DNA of 64,000 nucleotides, taken from NCBI GenBank assembly GCA_040954595.2, contig CM082593.2, positions 5,952,001-6,016,000 of the forward strand, given 5' to 3'. The notes under the pieces are model-generated. The model was given only the letters and a program-made list of their open reading frames with translations. It was not told the origin of the DNA and searched no databases. Origin of the DNA: Balanoglossus misakiensis (lineage: Eukaryota; Hemichordata). Positions 13,406-26,872 of the stretch are shown piece after piece. Made by a program: the position numbers and the translations under genes. Position 1 is the first letter of the stretch, and each line of letters begins with the position of its first letter.

Positions 13406-16400
13406 CAGAGACAGAAGAGAGAGGGATACAACCATTCACAGGTGATAACCTTGGCTATCCTGTGTTATCTTGTCTCTGAGCCCTCAAGGGCGTATTATGG
13501 TGCCAGGTTGAATATATACTAAGCCAGATTATACTTACGTCTAAACTGTACTTGAAGATACTGAGATATGAAATCCACCTCAACCAGACGACTATTGTAT
13601 TGAGATTCACAAGAAACCCACTGAACACCTGCAATGAGAATTATCAGACATGTGAAAATTATTAGGAATTCCTGCGTTATTAGGAAAGGGCACTTTTTGT
13701 TATGTGTGTATTGCATGAACTTACCATCATAAATACATAGCATAGGGATATATACAAATTGGCCAAGGCAGCTACAGATACCAATGAACTCAGGCAGAAA
13801 GCCAGAGAGGACGCACAGATGGCTGTTAATACCAGATTCAGCAAATAGATGAAAAAATTGTCCACAGCTACTTGAAAACCTGTAAAATATAAAGATATAC
13901 ACATCAGTGGAATCCATCTAATCTATAAATAACTGGGTACGTCCAGCATTCATTATTCGATTGCAAGGTCACACAAGAACGACATAATCTTGGTTGACAA
14001 ACTGCAAGGTGATAATACGATCACAAGTCAAGCACACATGACTAAAACTGACCAATCATGAAGTAGGTCACTGCGGCGAATATGGTGGTGGGTATTATTC
14101 TCATTGGGATGAGGTCGCAGAAAACTTTGGCCAAGAAATAAGAAGATGCCCTGTAGTATCCACTTGCAGATTCGTGTCTGTGAGAAAGAAATACAAAAAC
14201 AATTTCAATATTCAGCCATGCTAAGTCAATGAAGCTTCACATGCTGTTGTATGACATCCACAAATCAATATCCATAACATGTACATAGGCATCTTTTGTT
14301 GATCTGTGACTCTCTAGTAGGAATACTCTCATTGGTCAATTTGTATATCAAAGTTTATTCATCATTAATGTCAACCAATAGAAAACTTACATGAAAATAA
14401 TCCGTTCCTGGATGAACAATTCCACGGCAGAAAGATTTCCAAAGACCATGTTCATGATGATGAAGAAAAAAGCACCGACTCTGAAATAGAAATATAAAGA
14501 ATGTTCATGGCCACATCTCAGCCAAAGCATCTCAGTTTTACTACTTGAAGTACTGGTTCAGTTTAATTGTGAATGATACCTGTCCACTGAAAACTTCTGC
14601 CTTGTGAAAGTAAAAAGATAAACACGAAATTCACCTGTTCTGTATTCCTGCAGTCAATGAATCATCCACCTGCCAATAGATTGCACCCACCACAGCAGCA
14701 AACACCAGCATAATAACCATCTAGAGAACAGAATAAGAGACATTTTTGCCTTAGTGGATTTGGTTCTACATGTACTGGTATTTAAATATTGGTGCATACT
14801 AGAAATTCTCTGATTCCATTCAAGTGGCTGAGCTCTAACCTATCACAATTTTTTTCCGCAACCTTGTATTCCATTGCCTAATCCCCCCTGGCAGACTGTG
14901 CTACTGCGACCTTTAATGAGTTTGTTGACCTCTGGCGGAACAGCGGCATATGTTGAACAGTTTCAACGTGGTCTTACCTGCATAATGCTTATGAAAGGAT
15001 TGCGCACTAAATTCAACACTGTTCTCTTGGACAGCTGCGATAACTGCAACGAAAAAAAATAATTCGTGAAAGTCTGAGACAGAGATTGATATTTGTTTGA
15101 GGCTGTTTTCTGTGACATGCCACAGTTGTGACGGAAAAAATGACTGGGATATACAGAGCTACCATTTTATTTCCCAATAAACAGTTCTAAGGCCATCCAA
15201 AATGGCTTCTATGTTTCTCACTCACCTGTCTGCCGAAAGAGCTGATGTATTCTGTTTTCTTGATGACCGGTTCTTCGTTTCCGTTGAAGGTTGTCAGAAC
15301 GGGATTGAGTTTCTTGGCGAGTTCCCGGTTTGCCGAGGACTCGGCGAAGCACATTCCCAGCTTGTCCGGCTGACTATCGCCGTTGATACCGGCAAAGGCC
15401 TTTCCGTTCTCAGCCTCATCTGTGAACACGACAGAAAAAAAGGACAGGTTTGTCCTGACGCACTTTGTACTTTGAGGGTTTCGAAAGCTCAACCCGGGAC
15501 TCCAAACACAATTTGGGAGAATTTTCACACCCCTATTACAGGGACGCTTCAACCAGTATCAAAGGAACAGGTCTCTGATTTTAACATGTTTAATTGGATT
15601 TGTTTCTTACCCAGTGTTGCTTGCACGGCTGAAGAATCTCCATTGATGACATCCAGGAAGAAATCAGCCGGATTATTGTGTTCCTCACAGACATGGCCTA
15701 CGGAAAATATGTCAATGTAAATACATATGCAACAATCTTGTTTATTATCACTGAAAATATCAGTAACAATTACTGGCAACAAAACAGAAAATGTCTAATG
15801 TGTAGAACATGTTCACTTACCCAAACGTGCAAAATAATCCAAAGACTGGTCATTTGGTCCGTGGTAAACCGTCTCTCCAAGAGACAGTAAATGCAACGTG
15901 TCAAATAAACGATAAATGGAGTACCTCGGTTGGTGGATTGATAGGATTATGGTGCGACCATTTCTACCTAACCTGAAGCACAAAATACATGGGTGTCTAT
16001 TTAGATCAAAGTGCAATATTGTCTGTAATTGTCTTACTCTTTACCCCAGAGTCAAATTATTATAGACATGTGCCTTTACCACATCCTCACATGGTGGTAC
16101 ACTTTTAGATGTCCAAGTAATGACCTCGGGCAGATACAATGTATTCCTGTAATTCTCAATAGAGCAATTGATCTGTTCTTGCTTGAATAGAATTTTAAAG
16201 GGGCATTGTGTGTGCCTTAATAGTGAAGCAGACGTCTTTGTCCTACAGTAAACATGGTAGATGAAAAAAGTGCTTATGTGAACTAAAAAGGTCGGGTGAC
16301 CCCTGAAAGCAAAGACTGGTTTCATAATCTAGCAAGACAGCTCCCTTCCCTGGTGGTATATCCAGACCGTGCTTGAAGGAGGGTGGGTGGGGTGATCAAC

Positions 16401-19086
16401 CCTCTCATCCCCTTTCTCCCCCCACGTGGGCTCAACCACCACATTACACAATGCAACAGACAAAACCAAAAGGTACTCAGAGGCAGGGTTGAATGTGTTA
16501 GATCGTTACCTGTGCAAGAGCAGCATAACAGCATTGGCAGTGCTGGCGTCCAGTCCTGTGGTGGGTTCGTCAAGAAACAGAACAGACGGCTGGATGATCA
16601 GTTCCATTCCAATATTGGTCCTCTTCCTTTCCCCTCCAGATATTCCACGGATGAACTGTGTGCCGACCTTCACAGACAAGGAAAATGCATGCTTACATGA
16701 TTGAGTCAGGAGAAATTATTTAGTTTGTCGATAATTTGTGTTGTCATTTTTCTGTACGTGAACTTTTGTAGGGACTGAAAAATAAGAATCTTATGGAAAT
16801 TAACCTTCTTCATTTATAAATGGCTACCTTCGAATCTGCACAACTGTTCAGGCCGAGTTCAGTGATCACTTCCTGCACCCGTTCGTCTCGTTCTTTCTTT
16901 CTCACAGTTTTTGGCAGTCTCAGCGACGCAGAGAACGCGAGATTCTCCCTCACTGTCAGCGTTCCCATGACAACGTCATCCTTCGAAGAGAAGATATCGA
17001 GATGCGGTTTACTGGTGGAGCAACATGTACTGTTTCCATGGATTCAAAACATCACTGCGTGTTGAACAATCTGTGACTACAATGTCTTTTGTTTCAATAA
17101 TGCGATGGTCAGTTTTGGGTAGCTAAACTCACCTGTACAACGTATCCAGACATGCACTTAAAATTATGAGGCTGTCTCTGTGAGTCTATCAAGACTTGAC
17201 CTTTCAACCCTCTGGGGTCCTTCCTTCCAGCCAGGATGTCTAGCAAGCTGGAGAGTAGAAAAAATAGCATTACCGACACTGTGCTCCCATTTACCTAGAA
17301 TACATACAAAATGGTGAAAATATCTATATAATACTGCAAATGTTGCCATTTTGTACATCGAATGTACGACGAAGCATGCTCTGGTATTGAACACAGATAA
17401 AACTAATTTGACTTCTACTATCATTTCAGAGATTCAGATTTTTCAAGATTCTACTTACGATGTCTTGCCACTTCCTGTCGGCCCCATTATTGCATTGACA
17501 CCAGGAACAAATATTCCACTGTGACAGAGACAAATTATCAGGGTTAAATCTTTCTATATTTGATATTAATTATCACATTGCAATGATTCCCAAATTCTTT
17601 ATATATCATGTTTACTATATTTTTAGCAACCCACTAACCACTAATAATTGAATATTAATTAAAAGTGGGGGTTTGAAGTGATTGCAAATTGCTTCCATTT
17701 GGCTCATCGCTTACATAGCCTGTGGCACACCCAACAGAAATATATTAACATATAAGAAATATTTTGGGAAAGTTGTATACACTTAGATTAGACCAGTAAA
17801 ATTTATCCATCTATGTCGATGTCCACTGCAGTATGATCTGATGTATTCAGTCTTCCATGACTATGGCAGTTATATAGTGTAGCTGATACCCTGCATAGTT
17901 TTGCTGGATCTACACTACAGAGATTGTGTGATTACCACTCCAGTAAACTGATAGCTGGTTGCATCATGTGCAATGAGAAGTCGATACAAATGAACTTGGG
18001 TTGACATTGACATGTTGACCTGTATACAGCTATCAAACAAGTTGACTCTTATAAGTTATATAAGACACATACTTGAGATACTAGCTTTCCTAACTTTTCT
18101 TGACTACTGTAGAATACATGTACTTATTTTCACTAGGAATTTATTTTCACCATTTCAGCTGGATTCATTTTTCTGCTAAAATAAAATCCCTGTGATTTTT
18201 TTTTTTATTTCCCATTCTGAACACATATGTTGACAATGAAATAGTGAAAATAAAATCTCAGTAATACTATATATTTTGTTTTCGGTGAAAAATAAATTCT
18301 GGTGAATTGAAAATAAAGTATTCCACATTATTTACCAATGAATAGCCACAAAGGCTAGTTCAACTTTAACCCTTTCTCCATCATGGTCTAGTCCAGCTCC
18401 ATTGATTTCAATGGCAATTCTGGACCTCATGATTTAGGAAAATGGGGGTGAACAGGTTAAATGTGCAACCCTGGAGAGCACAATAGTTCTGCAGTGAAAT
18501 TTATAATACATAACCGACTAATTTACATAACACTGTAACCAATTGTTATGATAATTAGCGGCTATTGTTTTCCCAAAATAAAGGGTATCAGCTTTAATTC
18601 ATTGTTCTGGGGAGAACACTGCATAATATGAATTACATATGGCAACATTAACATGTACATGTGAAAGTACGTTGTAGCTTTGTTGTTTACGCATCTACTG
18701 ATAAAATTGGATAAATGTCGATTGTACGTCTAATAACGAAAAATGTTACAAAGATATTTGAAAAATACTAGTAGTTACCTGACATCTGCAAGTATGTTTT
18801 TCTTTGGTTTTTTCCTTCCGGGTTTCACTGTATACACGATATCATGGAAAGAGACTGTCGCTCCTCGCACTTTCGATACTCCAATTCCAAACCGGCTTTT
18901 ATGGTTTTCAACATCGTTGTGGATGACACGATGGTTATCTTCTTTGATTTCACACGGCTCTGAGATGTCGCCATTCCCTTCTTGTACGATCGGGGTCTGT
19001 GTTACGAGAGACACGGGGTGGGTAATGTCACTATCAATATCATTTCCAGTGTTTTGGGAAAAATCGGCGGTTTGCGTGGATCCCAT
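12880..19086 (-). CDS. abcg2: ABCG2-like ABC half transporter
   Basis: Sixteen exons: 18779..19086, 17459..17518, 17133..17247, 16828..16980, 16510..16667, 15821..15972, 15611..15697, 15226..15419, 14978..15043, 14635..14720, 14391..14480, 14053..14177, 13725..13879, 13539..13628, 13234..13334, 12880..13027. They give 695 residues in one open frame. The nucleotide-binding domain comes first, as in all ABCG proteins: Walker [10 protein letters not shown] (115-123), the Q-loop VVQDD, signature ISGGERKR (221-228), Walker B VLFLDEP (241-247) and the H-loop SIHQPR (His ~278). Six membrane spans follow from ~432. Closest match by eye is ABCG2: NNPADFFLD(V/I)[11 protein letters not shown], and GYYR with the arginine matching human Arg482. 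It should act as a homodimer exporting amphipathic compounds across the plasma membrane. The N-terminus is about 40 residues longer than in human ABCG2. A further in-frame Met lies at 19170. Confidence 0.94.
13373..13397 (+). repeat. (AG)n microsatellite in an abcg2 intron
   Basis: A run of about 12 AG units followed by a degenerate GACAGA-rich tail. It lies in the intron between the exons ending at 13539 and starting at 13334; on the minus strand it forms part of a pyrimidine-rich tract ahead of the acceptor. Confidence 0.9.
18370..18456 (+). mobile_element. Short foldback element with TTAA flanks, copy 1
   Basis: An 87 bp unit in abcg2 intron 1, flanked on both sides by TTAA (18366-18369 and 18457-18460). 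It starts with CCCTTTCTCC and ends with GGGTGAACAGG, an imperfect terminal inverted repeat. The inner part GGTC...GTCC...GGACC matches the other copies in this window. It has no coding capacity. TTAA duplication and CCC ends suggest mobilisation by a piggyBac-type transposase (inference). Confidence 0.6.
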
Positions 19087-20217
19087 TATGTAGTATTGCA
19101 CTAGTTTTGCAAAATGACTTAATCTAATATAAAAACCGTGAAAGTGGTATAAACCATTGACTACAATCACTGATCGACAGATACACTCTCGTTATGGAGG
19201 GACTGTGCTTTATGTCATCAGCGCGTGGTTTTCACTGCATACTCAAAAATCATTTAGAAATTTACATATCTTACGTCATGAACAACTTACACGCTCACTC
19301 TCATCGGCACAATTCATTGAGAGGCGCCCGATCCGCGGGCACGGTCCAGCGGTGTTTGGAGAAATCTCGAACTCAAATTCTTCAGTGAATTAACGCACTG
19401 AGTCCCAGTATATAGTCACGCGTTGCATGCATGCTAGTTTGTTGAAGATCGCCAAAGACGACGACCTTTCAAGCAACTTTTAAGTAGGACACGACCGCGA
19501 CCCAACCTTTCGACTAATGGAACGTGCCACCAGCAATATATAACATGACCCCTATGTGACGTCAACATCCTGGTACTTGGATAGTTGCACCGTCACTGTA
19601 CTAGCACTCCACACATTGCCACTTTAAGGCTGCTTTTACCAAGCCTTTTAAATATTTTTTTTAAAAACGTCTAAAATAAAATTTCAATTTGAACAAATGA
19701 TCGGACGCCTGGTTTCCTTGAGACCCATGAACTGCATTTAAAAGCTCCAGGTGAGAACGCATGAAATAACAAAATAGTTGATTTTCAGAATTAATATTCT
19801 ATTTCATGCTAAATTTATGTTATGGGAAATCTGTTCACGTAACTGATATTGACCCAGATAACAATATTTGCTGAACTTGTCGACGACGCTAACAGGTGAG
19901 TCAAGTTAGATCATTGGCGATTAATTTTGACAAATGTCGGAGTTGAAAAAAAAAACATTTAAAATTGAAAGCCGCGTCATTGAAAATGATGCTATTTATT
20001 GCTCACACGGTTGCCAAGGACGATAACGTTTGTCAGTTATGATCTCAGTGATTTAGACCAAAAGCCCGGACCAAAAATTATCGGGTGAGGCTATTTCTAG
20101 GCATGAACATTGAAAGGCGGATTCTGGATTGAGATTTATACATCGAAAACGCAACTTTTCCCTTGCACGCGGTTGCTTCTGAGCCCATCGCTTCTGCGCC
20201 ATATGCCTTTGTCAAGT

Positions 20218-20237
20218 CATAGACCCTAGGGTCTATG
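20218..20237. repeat. Perfect 20 bp palindrome, recurring near 31.2 kb
   Basis: CATAGACCCTAGGGTCTATG is identical to its reverse complement and is flanked on each side by GTCAAGT in the same orientation. A close relative (ATAGACTCTAGGGTCTATGG followed by GGTCAAG) occurs at about 31223-31252. It looks like the core of a dispersed repeat. Confidence 0.7.
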
Positions 20238-21295
20238 GTCAAGTCTAAGCTTACCTGTCCTTGTTCGAGAGTTTCCATTGGAACGGAGTCGTGGTCACGC
20301 ACTTTGTTGGAAGTCATTCTTCCAGACTTTCCCGGCTGACTGCCTTGATGCCCGAACTGCACTGGTGATAAAGAAGTTACACAAATGGTCCGATGGTCAC
20401 CACTAGACCTACGTGTGTATCTAAGATCATTTTGAGAAATCATAAACTACCCAACGAGTAGACACGAGTACGCACACGTGGATATTACGCAACAAAGAAT
20501 TTATGTTTTAATCAGATAATTGAGACAGGACACCGCCAGACATAACTGTTTTCCTCGGCCATCGTATTTGCCTTGTAAAGACCACGCCCCTCTCCAGAGA
20601 ATCCGTACATTTTAAACAGCGCCCCCACGAAACAGCAAGGCATTTACTTCTCGTTTTTATGCTTTGCCCCGAGGACCAAGTTTTTAGGATCGAGTACGCC
20701 TATAATATTAGTCTAAAGTACACGATACGATATTACATTTGATCTTCCCATTCTCAAGAACTAGGCCACAATCAATCAATAAATCGATCGATTGATCAAA
20801 CAACACAAGCAAATACCAGCGGCTGATACTCAGTTTAATCTAGACGAACTTTCTTCAGGGTCGAACTTTGATGGTGAGAAGGCCTCAGTCAAATCGATGC
20901 TGTACTTTGCCAATCCACACAAGAAGTAAACAGTTCAAACAATTTCATTGGAAAGGGTGGGGTGCCTCTGGTGTTGCTCTGATCGCCTATATAAACAAAT
21001 GATAAAAGCTCTGGAAATCTGCAATCATAAAATGGCTTGAAATCAATTTATAGTATTGGAAAAAAAAACAATTGTACAATTTAAAAATAGTCAATTTCCT
21101 TCTAGATTTTTTGAACTTTCTAAACAAAGAAAGTGGTGGAATATTACAGCCTATTCCATTAGGACCTTTTCGTAGTAAATATATTGGATTTTTTCGGGGA
21201 CGGAATTTGAATGGCATCTTGAGAACGCAGTCGTAAGAAGACAGGACTATATGTTGACGCAGGCGCATAGAGGTTACCGGTAACATGTGACTAAG

Positions 21296-21307
21296 TCGCC
21301 ATATTGG
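21296..21307 (+). promoter_or_regulatory. YY1-like element directly upstream of eif4e
   Basis: The sequence GTCGCCATATTGG fits the YY1 core on the opposite strand and sits 15-26 bp before the eIF4E ATG. The start itself reads AAAGATGGCG, near the TISU consensus used by genes with very short 5' UTRs. Together they suggest transcription starts very close to the start codon (inference). Confidence 0.35.
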
Positions 21308-21321
21308 AACCTATAGCAAAG

Positions 21322-24220
21322 ATGGCGTCCGAGCAAGTTACTGATAAAAAGGTAAATGCGAGAATTTCAAGTGTCACGCCGGAGTTATACGGAAAATGTT
21401 GTCGTTGTTGTGATTTGATTATACTGCGGAACATCTGGTGAAAAGAAGAATCACCCAAAACTGCGTTTGTGGCAGTTATGCAACGAAATATGCTCCGTAC
21501 TACCGGCATGTGCTTTATGAACCGTATTCTGTACACTGTATAATCTGAGTTTCCGTCGAATATTCTTTCTCCGTCGCTGAAATTATAAGCGATTCAAACC
21601 ACACTGAGAATGTGTACTGATCTCACTTCCATAAAACCATGATCTCCATATGGTATCAGTTACTCTTAAGAACGAGTACCCCAGAAATATCGAATGGAAT
21701 GGGTGAACCGTGGTGGGGATACCAAATGGTGTTGATTGGGTCATTCATTTCACAATTGCGTTCGATAAAATTTTCTTCGAAAATGGTAGCACTACATTAG
21801 TCTGATTGTTAGGTGGTCACCCAGATATCCCAATACTCTTACGATATGTCGGTAGAATATAGTTTAAGGTCAGTTATGGTCACGTCTAACAAAATGAAGC
21901 CATACATCTTCTATAATGTGATGTTGTAAGTCAAGGGGAATGTATGACTTCAAAATCCCTAACCCTATTTTAATCATTTATCACGCCTTGGGAGAATGCA
22001 GTTGAATCACCTTTCTTTATTTGGGTGGAAGTCAATCTTTCTACATGAATTGAAGATGGGGAAATTCTTGACCCAGTAGGCGTTCATTTTGCCTGTTACA
22101 ATGTAAACAGTAACAAGATTACAGTGTGCATGTAGCAGCAGGCACAATGAATGACGAACCACAACTGTCATCTTTGGTTCAATCTCCCACTGTTTGCTGT
22201 AAAAAAAAGGGCACCAGCATCTCCAATGCCTAGTAAGGATGAGAGATGGAAATTCTGTGGACATGACCCAGTGTCTAATGTCAAATATGGCGTTGTTTCT
22301 TTTTATGACCTTGGGCAGTCGGGTCGAGTGTCTATTTCATTGTGTGGCGCAGCTGTGTTGTGTGGTCAATAACGCAATACTACGCATGCGTTTGCTCTGC
22401 ACTGAACCATTTCAATGTCAAGTCAGGTCGCGTGAACTTGACCCGACAGGGTATCCATGCAACATGGCCGCTGTCTGTTCACTGACCAACTTTCGCCCGG
22501 TCGTTGTACAACTTGCAGGAATCCCCCACGCAGGTGGAAAAAAACATAGAAACCGATGAGGAGAAAACAGAAGATACAGAGCTGAAGCAACAAGACGGCT
22601 CGGAAAGTCCCACGGATTTGATAACGGGAGCAGCGCAACTACAAATCAAGGACATTGAGAAGATCAAACATCCTTTACAGAACACATGGGCCTTGTGGTT
22701 CTTCAAGAATGACAAATCAAAAACTTGGGCGGCAAATCTTAGGTTGATTACAAAATTTGACACAGTGGAAGATTTCTGGGCGTAAGTATCTTCCTTGTTT
22801 CTTTTCTTGAAGCCTGATGAAAAAAAAAGAACTTAAATATAAATTTAAATGACCATAGGTGCAAAATTCTTTCATTTGCAAAATCTGTTAATGTCACTCG
22901 ATATTTATTGCTTTTTTGTTTTGTTTGATAATCTAGGTTATATAACCACATACAGGCAGCCAGCGGACTTCAGTCTGGGTGTGATTACTCATTATTTAAG
23001 GTAATATAATTATAATTTATTATTATATTCAAAACGGGAATTTTGTAATCCAACCTCTTGAGAATTTGCAGAAAGTATTATTAACTTGTCAATCATCTGT
23101 GCATTTAGGATGGAATTGAACCGATGTGGGAAGATGAAAGGAATAAAAATGGTGGACGTTGGTTAGTGAGCCTTAACAAACATCAAAGAGGACGGGATTT
23201 AGATAGATGTTGGCTAGAAACGGTATGTATGAAACTTTTTTTTTGTACACTGAGCTGTGATAACTTTCTTATCTTTTGTGTTTTTCTCCCCCGAAATTTC
23301 TGACCAGAGGGGACCTATTTGGGTAATAGGACAGTTATGTTACTGAGTTTCTATTTTTTCCGAAAAAAAATGATAAAGGCAGTGGCCAGGACCGTGTAAT
23401 GTTCTGATAGCAACACTTCCTTAACTTCTGATGCCTTGCATTAAAATCCAAAACAAACAGAAACTCTACCAGGAAATGAACTTTGGATTGAAAGTCGGTG
23501 TCAGTCTGAGAAAGCTGCATGTGCTTATGATAGCTACAGTATCCTAGGGGTATTTTTAACACCAGTGTTGTCTCTTTGTCCAGTTATTATGTCTTGTAGG
23601 CGAAGCATTCGATGATGACAACGACCAAGTTTGTGGGGCGGTTATAAATATTCGCGGAAAGGGCGACAAAATTGCAATATGGACTGGAAATGCAGCAGAA
23701 GCAGACGCCACAATTAGAATAGGGTAAGATAAGCACTTTTAGTGTATAAATACCAACTTCTGAAAAGAGTGAACTCGCCCTGCCTCGTAGTGCCTGCCTT
23801 GTTATTGGTCAAACACTATAGTCATCATCTGAGATCATTTGCATAAGAGATATACTGTTAGCGCAAGATTGTGCTTGAACCCTTTCACCCCATAAACACT
23901 GATGTCTTTTCCTCTTCACACAGACGTAAATTAAAAGAAAGACTTCATCTTCCGCCAAAAATGATCATAGGTTTTCAAGTAAGTAGCAGTGTCATTTTGT
24001 GTATTGTTCAATATCTCAGAAATCCTGATGAGGTTGCTATAGAAGAATTTGCTCTTACTGAATTGATATGCTTTCATCATGGTCTGTGAAAAAGATTTAC
24101 TTGTTAATGTTAAACTTGTATATGTATAATAATGGTTTTTATTTATGTCTTATTTTGCAGGCACATTCAGATACTATTAGTAAGACCGGGTCAACTGCAA
24201 GGAATCTCTACAGTGCGTGA
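21322..24220 (+). CDS. eif4e: Eukaryotic translation initiation factor 4E
   Basis: Seven exons (21322..21351, 22519..22781, 22937..23000, 23109..23222, 23584..23723, 23924..23978, 24161..24220) encode 241 residues. The protein binds the m7G cap of mRNA and recruits eIF4G. Visible hallmarks are WALWFFKNDKSKTW (~67-80, including the Trp equal to human Trp56), DTVEDFWALYNHI (~91-103, with the eIF4G/4E-BP-contacting Trp), GIEPMWEDE (~121-129, second cap-stacking Trp and its Glu), and GKGDKIAIW with the basic residues that contact the cap phosphates. The C-terminal KTGSTARN keeps the serine matching human Ser209, the MNK phosphorylation site. The N-terminal ~60 residues are acidic and longer than in human eIF4E (217 residues). 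Exon 1 encodes only ten residues, as is usual for this gene. Confidence 0.97.
23879..23893 (+). mobile_element. Fragment of the TTAA foldback element
   Basis: The sequence AACCCTTTCACCCC in eif4e intron 5 matches the terminal repeat of the short elements elsewhere in the window. No partner end is visible downstream, so it is at most a remnant and may be chance. Confidence 0.25.
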
Positions 24221-25567
24221 TAGTCGGTCAAGACCACACCATCTCAAGATAATTCTAACTGTACAGTGCTCACTCTCTCTCTCTCTCCCAACCCCTCTCT
24301 AAGTTATGCTTTCTGTGTCAGCTGATGACAAATATTCCCACTTTCGTTGCTTCAGTGAATGTTGATGGTCAGTGCGTTCGCCAATCACACGACTGACCCG
24401 ACTGAGTTCTCATTCATTATCTCCCTAGCCCTGTGAGTTTGTGTCATTTCTTTTTTGGGGGTGCCACACTTTTCTGTTTTGTGTGAAACACACTGTGAAA
24501 CTGGTATGCTGGACGAGGGACAGCAAATGGGGGGGGGGGGATATCATCAGTGGCCTCACAGGTATCCTTCAAACTCCGTTGATGCAAGCTTAGAGTTCGG
24601 TGAATATTCACTGTCAGTTTTGATCCAGTCGCGTATAGTTCCTTACACAAAGAATTGACTGTAAACTTATATACCATCAATGGTGGTCCACCAGAAAAAA
24701 AAGGCAAAAAATTTAACCACGAATAATCACACACACAAAGTTGTGTAACATTGTATTTTGTGTATTAAATACACTGACAATGTGAAAACGTCGCTTTGAA
24801 GGAAAAAAAAACACCAACTAAATTGTAACAATTATTTCCACTCCAGCTTTGAAAGAGCGAAACACGAGATGATTTCTGTGTCCCTGGGAATCTGCTCTCA
24901 AGTCGCCAGCTGGCACGCAACACCTGGGTGGCCACTGTTCCAAACTTGACTAATTATTGACAAACGAAACCGCGTAATCAAGAATTTGACGAAGAGTTAT
25001 TGTGTTCTGTTCCAACCATTTTGGGATTGTAATTATTTTTTAAAGTTTTCTGATTGAAACTGAAACTACACTTTACGTATAGTCCAAGGTACATTTTTGA
25101 ATCTGAGCAAATTTTGCGTTTATTTTAAATTTAAATTTTTGCATCAGACACTCAAATCCTGAATCCTCACTCTGCCATCGTTGTCATAACCATTCTATAA
25201 ATAGTGGTTTTATCCTCTTTTTAAGTCGTAATGATATTCATAGTTTTCTTGCCACATTTTATTAGAAATTAACTTGGGTTTGACACCTCAGATGTTCATA
25301 AAAGCCCACAGAATGAGCAGTTTGAAGGATCTTCGTAATCAGTTAGTCAAATATATACAGCCAACAACATTTCCCCCCTCCAAGCTCTAGTTTTCTGACA
25401 ATTCGTACAATCTGCATGATTGGTCCATATCTGCATGTCGAGAGAACTTTGAGTGGAGAACTTTGTGTTGAGGGTTTGTGTTTCATATGAGACTGACACA
25501 TCACTCATCATTACTCTGATCGGAAACCTACTTTATCAGCACTATTGTGAAGAGTACTTAGTTTATA

Positions 25568-25652
25568 CCCTTTCACCGCCATGGTTTGGTCCAAATGCAG
25601 TGTTTTCTATGGTAAAGTTGGACCTTTTCAAAAAGAAATGGGGGTAAAAGGG
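25568..25652 (+). mobile_element. Short foldback element, copy 2
   Basis: CCCTTTCACCGCCATGG at the left, a central TTTTCTATGGTAAAGTTGGACC and GGGGGTAAAAGGG at the right match the other copies over about 85 bp. The flanking TTAA is decayed on both sides, which suggests an old insertion. Confidence 0.6.
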
Positions 25653-26772
25653 AAGGGAAGTCTGCTGAACTGGTAGTCAAGTGACATTAAAGAAGGCAGG
25701 CTTTCTTGAATGCTTTTGGCCTGAAGTCAGTGTTGTTACTCAAAATGAAAATAATTATAAAAAAACAATTATCAGTTTTGATTTTCACCACAAAAAGTTA
25801 GTCACGTTAGTCAAAGACTCTATATAATTATTTAATCTGGAGTTAAAATAAATTCACATAGAGGCAAAAAAAGGGCTTGTATGAAAAGTTAATGCGTAGT
25901 TTGTTTCTATAAAATCATACAGTGAACAAAAACTTTGATAAAAGAAAAAATATATAAAATATTTTTATCCTGTGCATTGGATGAAGAAGACTGATTATGT
26001 TGCTCTTATTTCAGAGAAGATGTTAATAAGGTTATCAAGTAGTGTTAAGATCCAGCTTATCAGATATCATTGTAGATGATTTAGGTGAATTTCATTTAAG
26101 TTTGGATGTTATGAAAACCTGTCTGTATTTCTTAGTCTAGCTGTCAAGCAAAGCAAAGTAACAATAGCGAAATTTAAATTCAGTCACCAGATGTTTTCTG
26201 CGTAATATTCTCTTCTCTGTCACTTCCTGTAGAGACAGGCTAAATCTTGTGTAGATTGGAAAGGGATTGACCCTCCATGATGTCATAGGTCACTGGAGGG
26301 GTCAGGGTTCAAAGGTGAAATGTTACATTTCCGAAGTATGTGGAAAAAATGAAGGGATGGATATGAAGTATGTGGAGCGCAGTTTTTCATTGATTTTCGA
26401 CATGTTGATTCAACAATTGTCGGCCTCTGTTTTTCTCTCACTGGTTTTGTCATTCGTATTTGCTGACAAAAAGTTGTCAGTATTGTAACTTTTGAAATGG
26501 TAAAGTTGGTTTATGTCGAAGAATAACTGGAGAATGACAACTCAGAAAGTGGTCCATTAACTAAGCTTATAATGAAGCGGTGTTGAATTTTGATTATTTT
26601 GATTAATAATGGCTTCAGCCATTGCATGGCCTACTTTGCTGTAAGTTTTCAAAACACTTGTCTGTGATTGGTTGATTTCTTTGTTAAAACCAGGTGTACT
26701 CAGAGTAGTGAATGGAGAGCAAGCTGCCAACTTTCAGAGTGCTGCACTGCACAGTTAGTACAAAATGATTAA

Positions 26773-26872
26773 CGCTTTCACCACCATGGTTTGGTCCATT
26801 TCCATTGTATTCAACAGCAGTGCTGGACCTCTCTACAGGGAAATGGGGGGGGGGGGGGAGGGGGTGAAAGCG
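26773..26872 (+). mobile_element. Short foldback element, copy 3 with variant matched ends
   Basis: A left TTAA (26769-26772) is followed by CGCTTTCACCACCATGG; the right end is GGTGAAAGCG. Both ends carry the same substitution relative to other copies (CGC...GCG instead of CCC...GGG), so the terminal repeats still pair perfectly. A run of G inside the right half makes this copy longer than the others. Confidence 0.65.

Larger units (their letters stand above)
19087..21321. other. Intergenic region between abcg2 (minus) and eif4e (plus)
   Basis: These two genes are transcribed away from each other, so the ~2.2 kb between their start codons must hold both promoters and 5' UTRs. A consensus donor on the minus strand near 20254 (CAG then GTAAGC) could end an untranslated abcg2 exon. 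The minus-strand open frame over 20078-20443 crosses a palindromic repeat and has no family resemblance, so I do not call it a gene. Confidence 0.5.

Noticed and set aside
20078-20443. 121-codon minus-strand open frame upstream of abcg2
   Set aside because: It spans a dispersed palindromic repeat and has no recognisable protein content; an untranslated abcg2 exon is the more likely use of its donor site.
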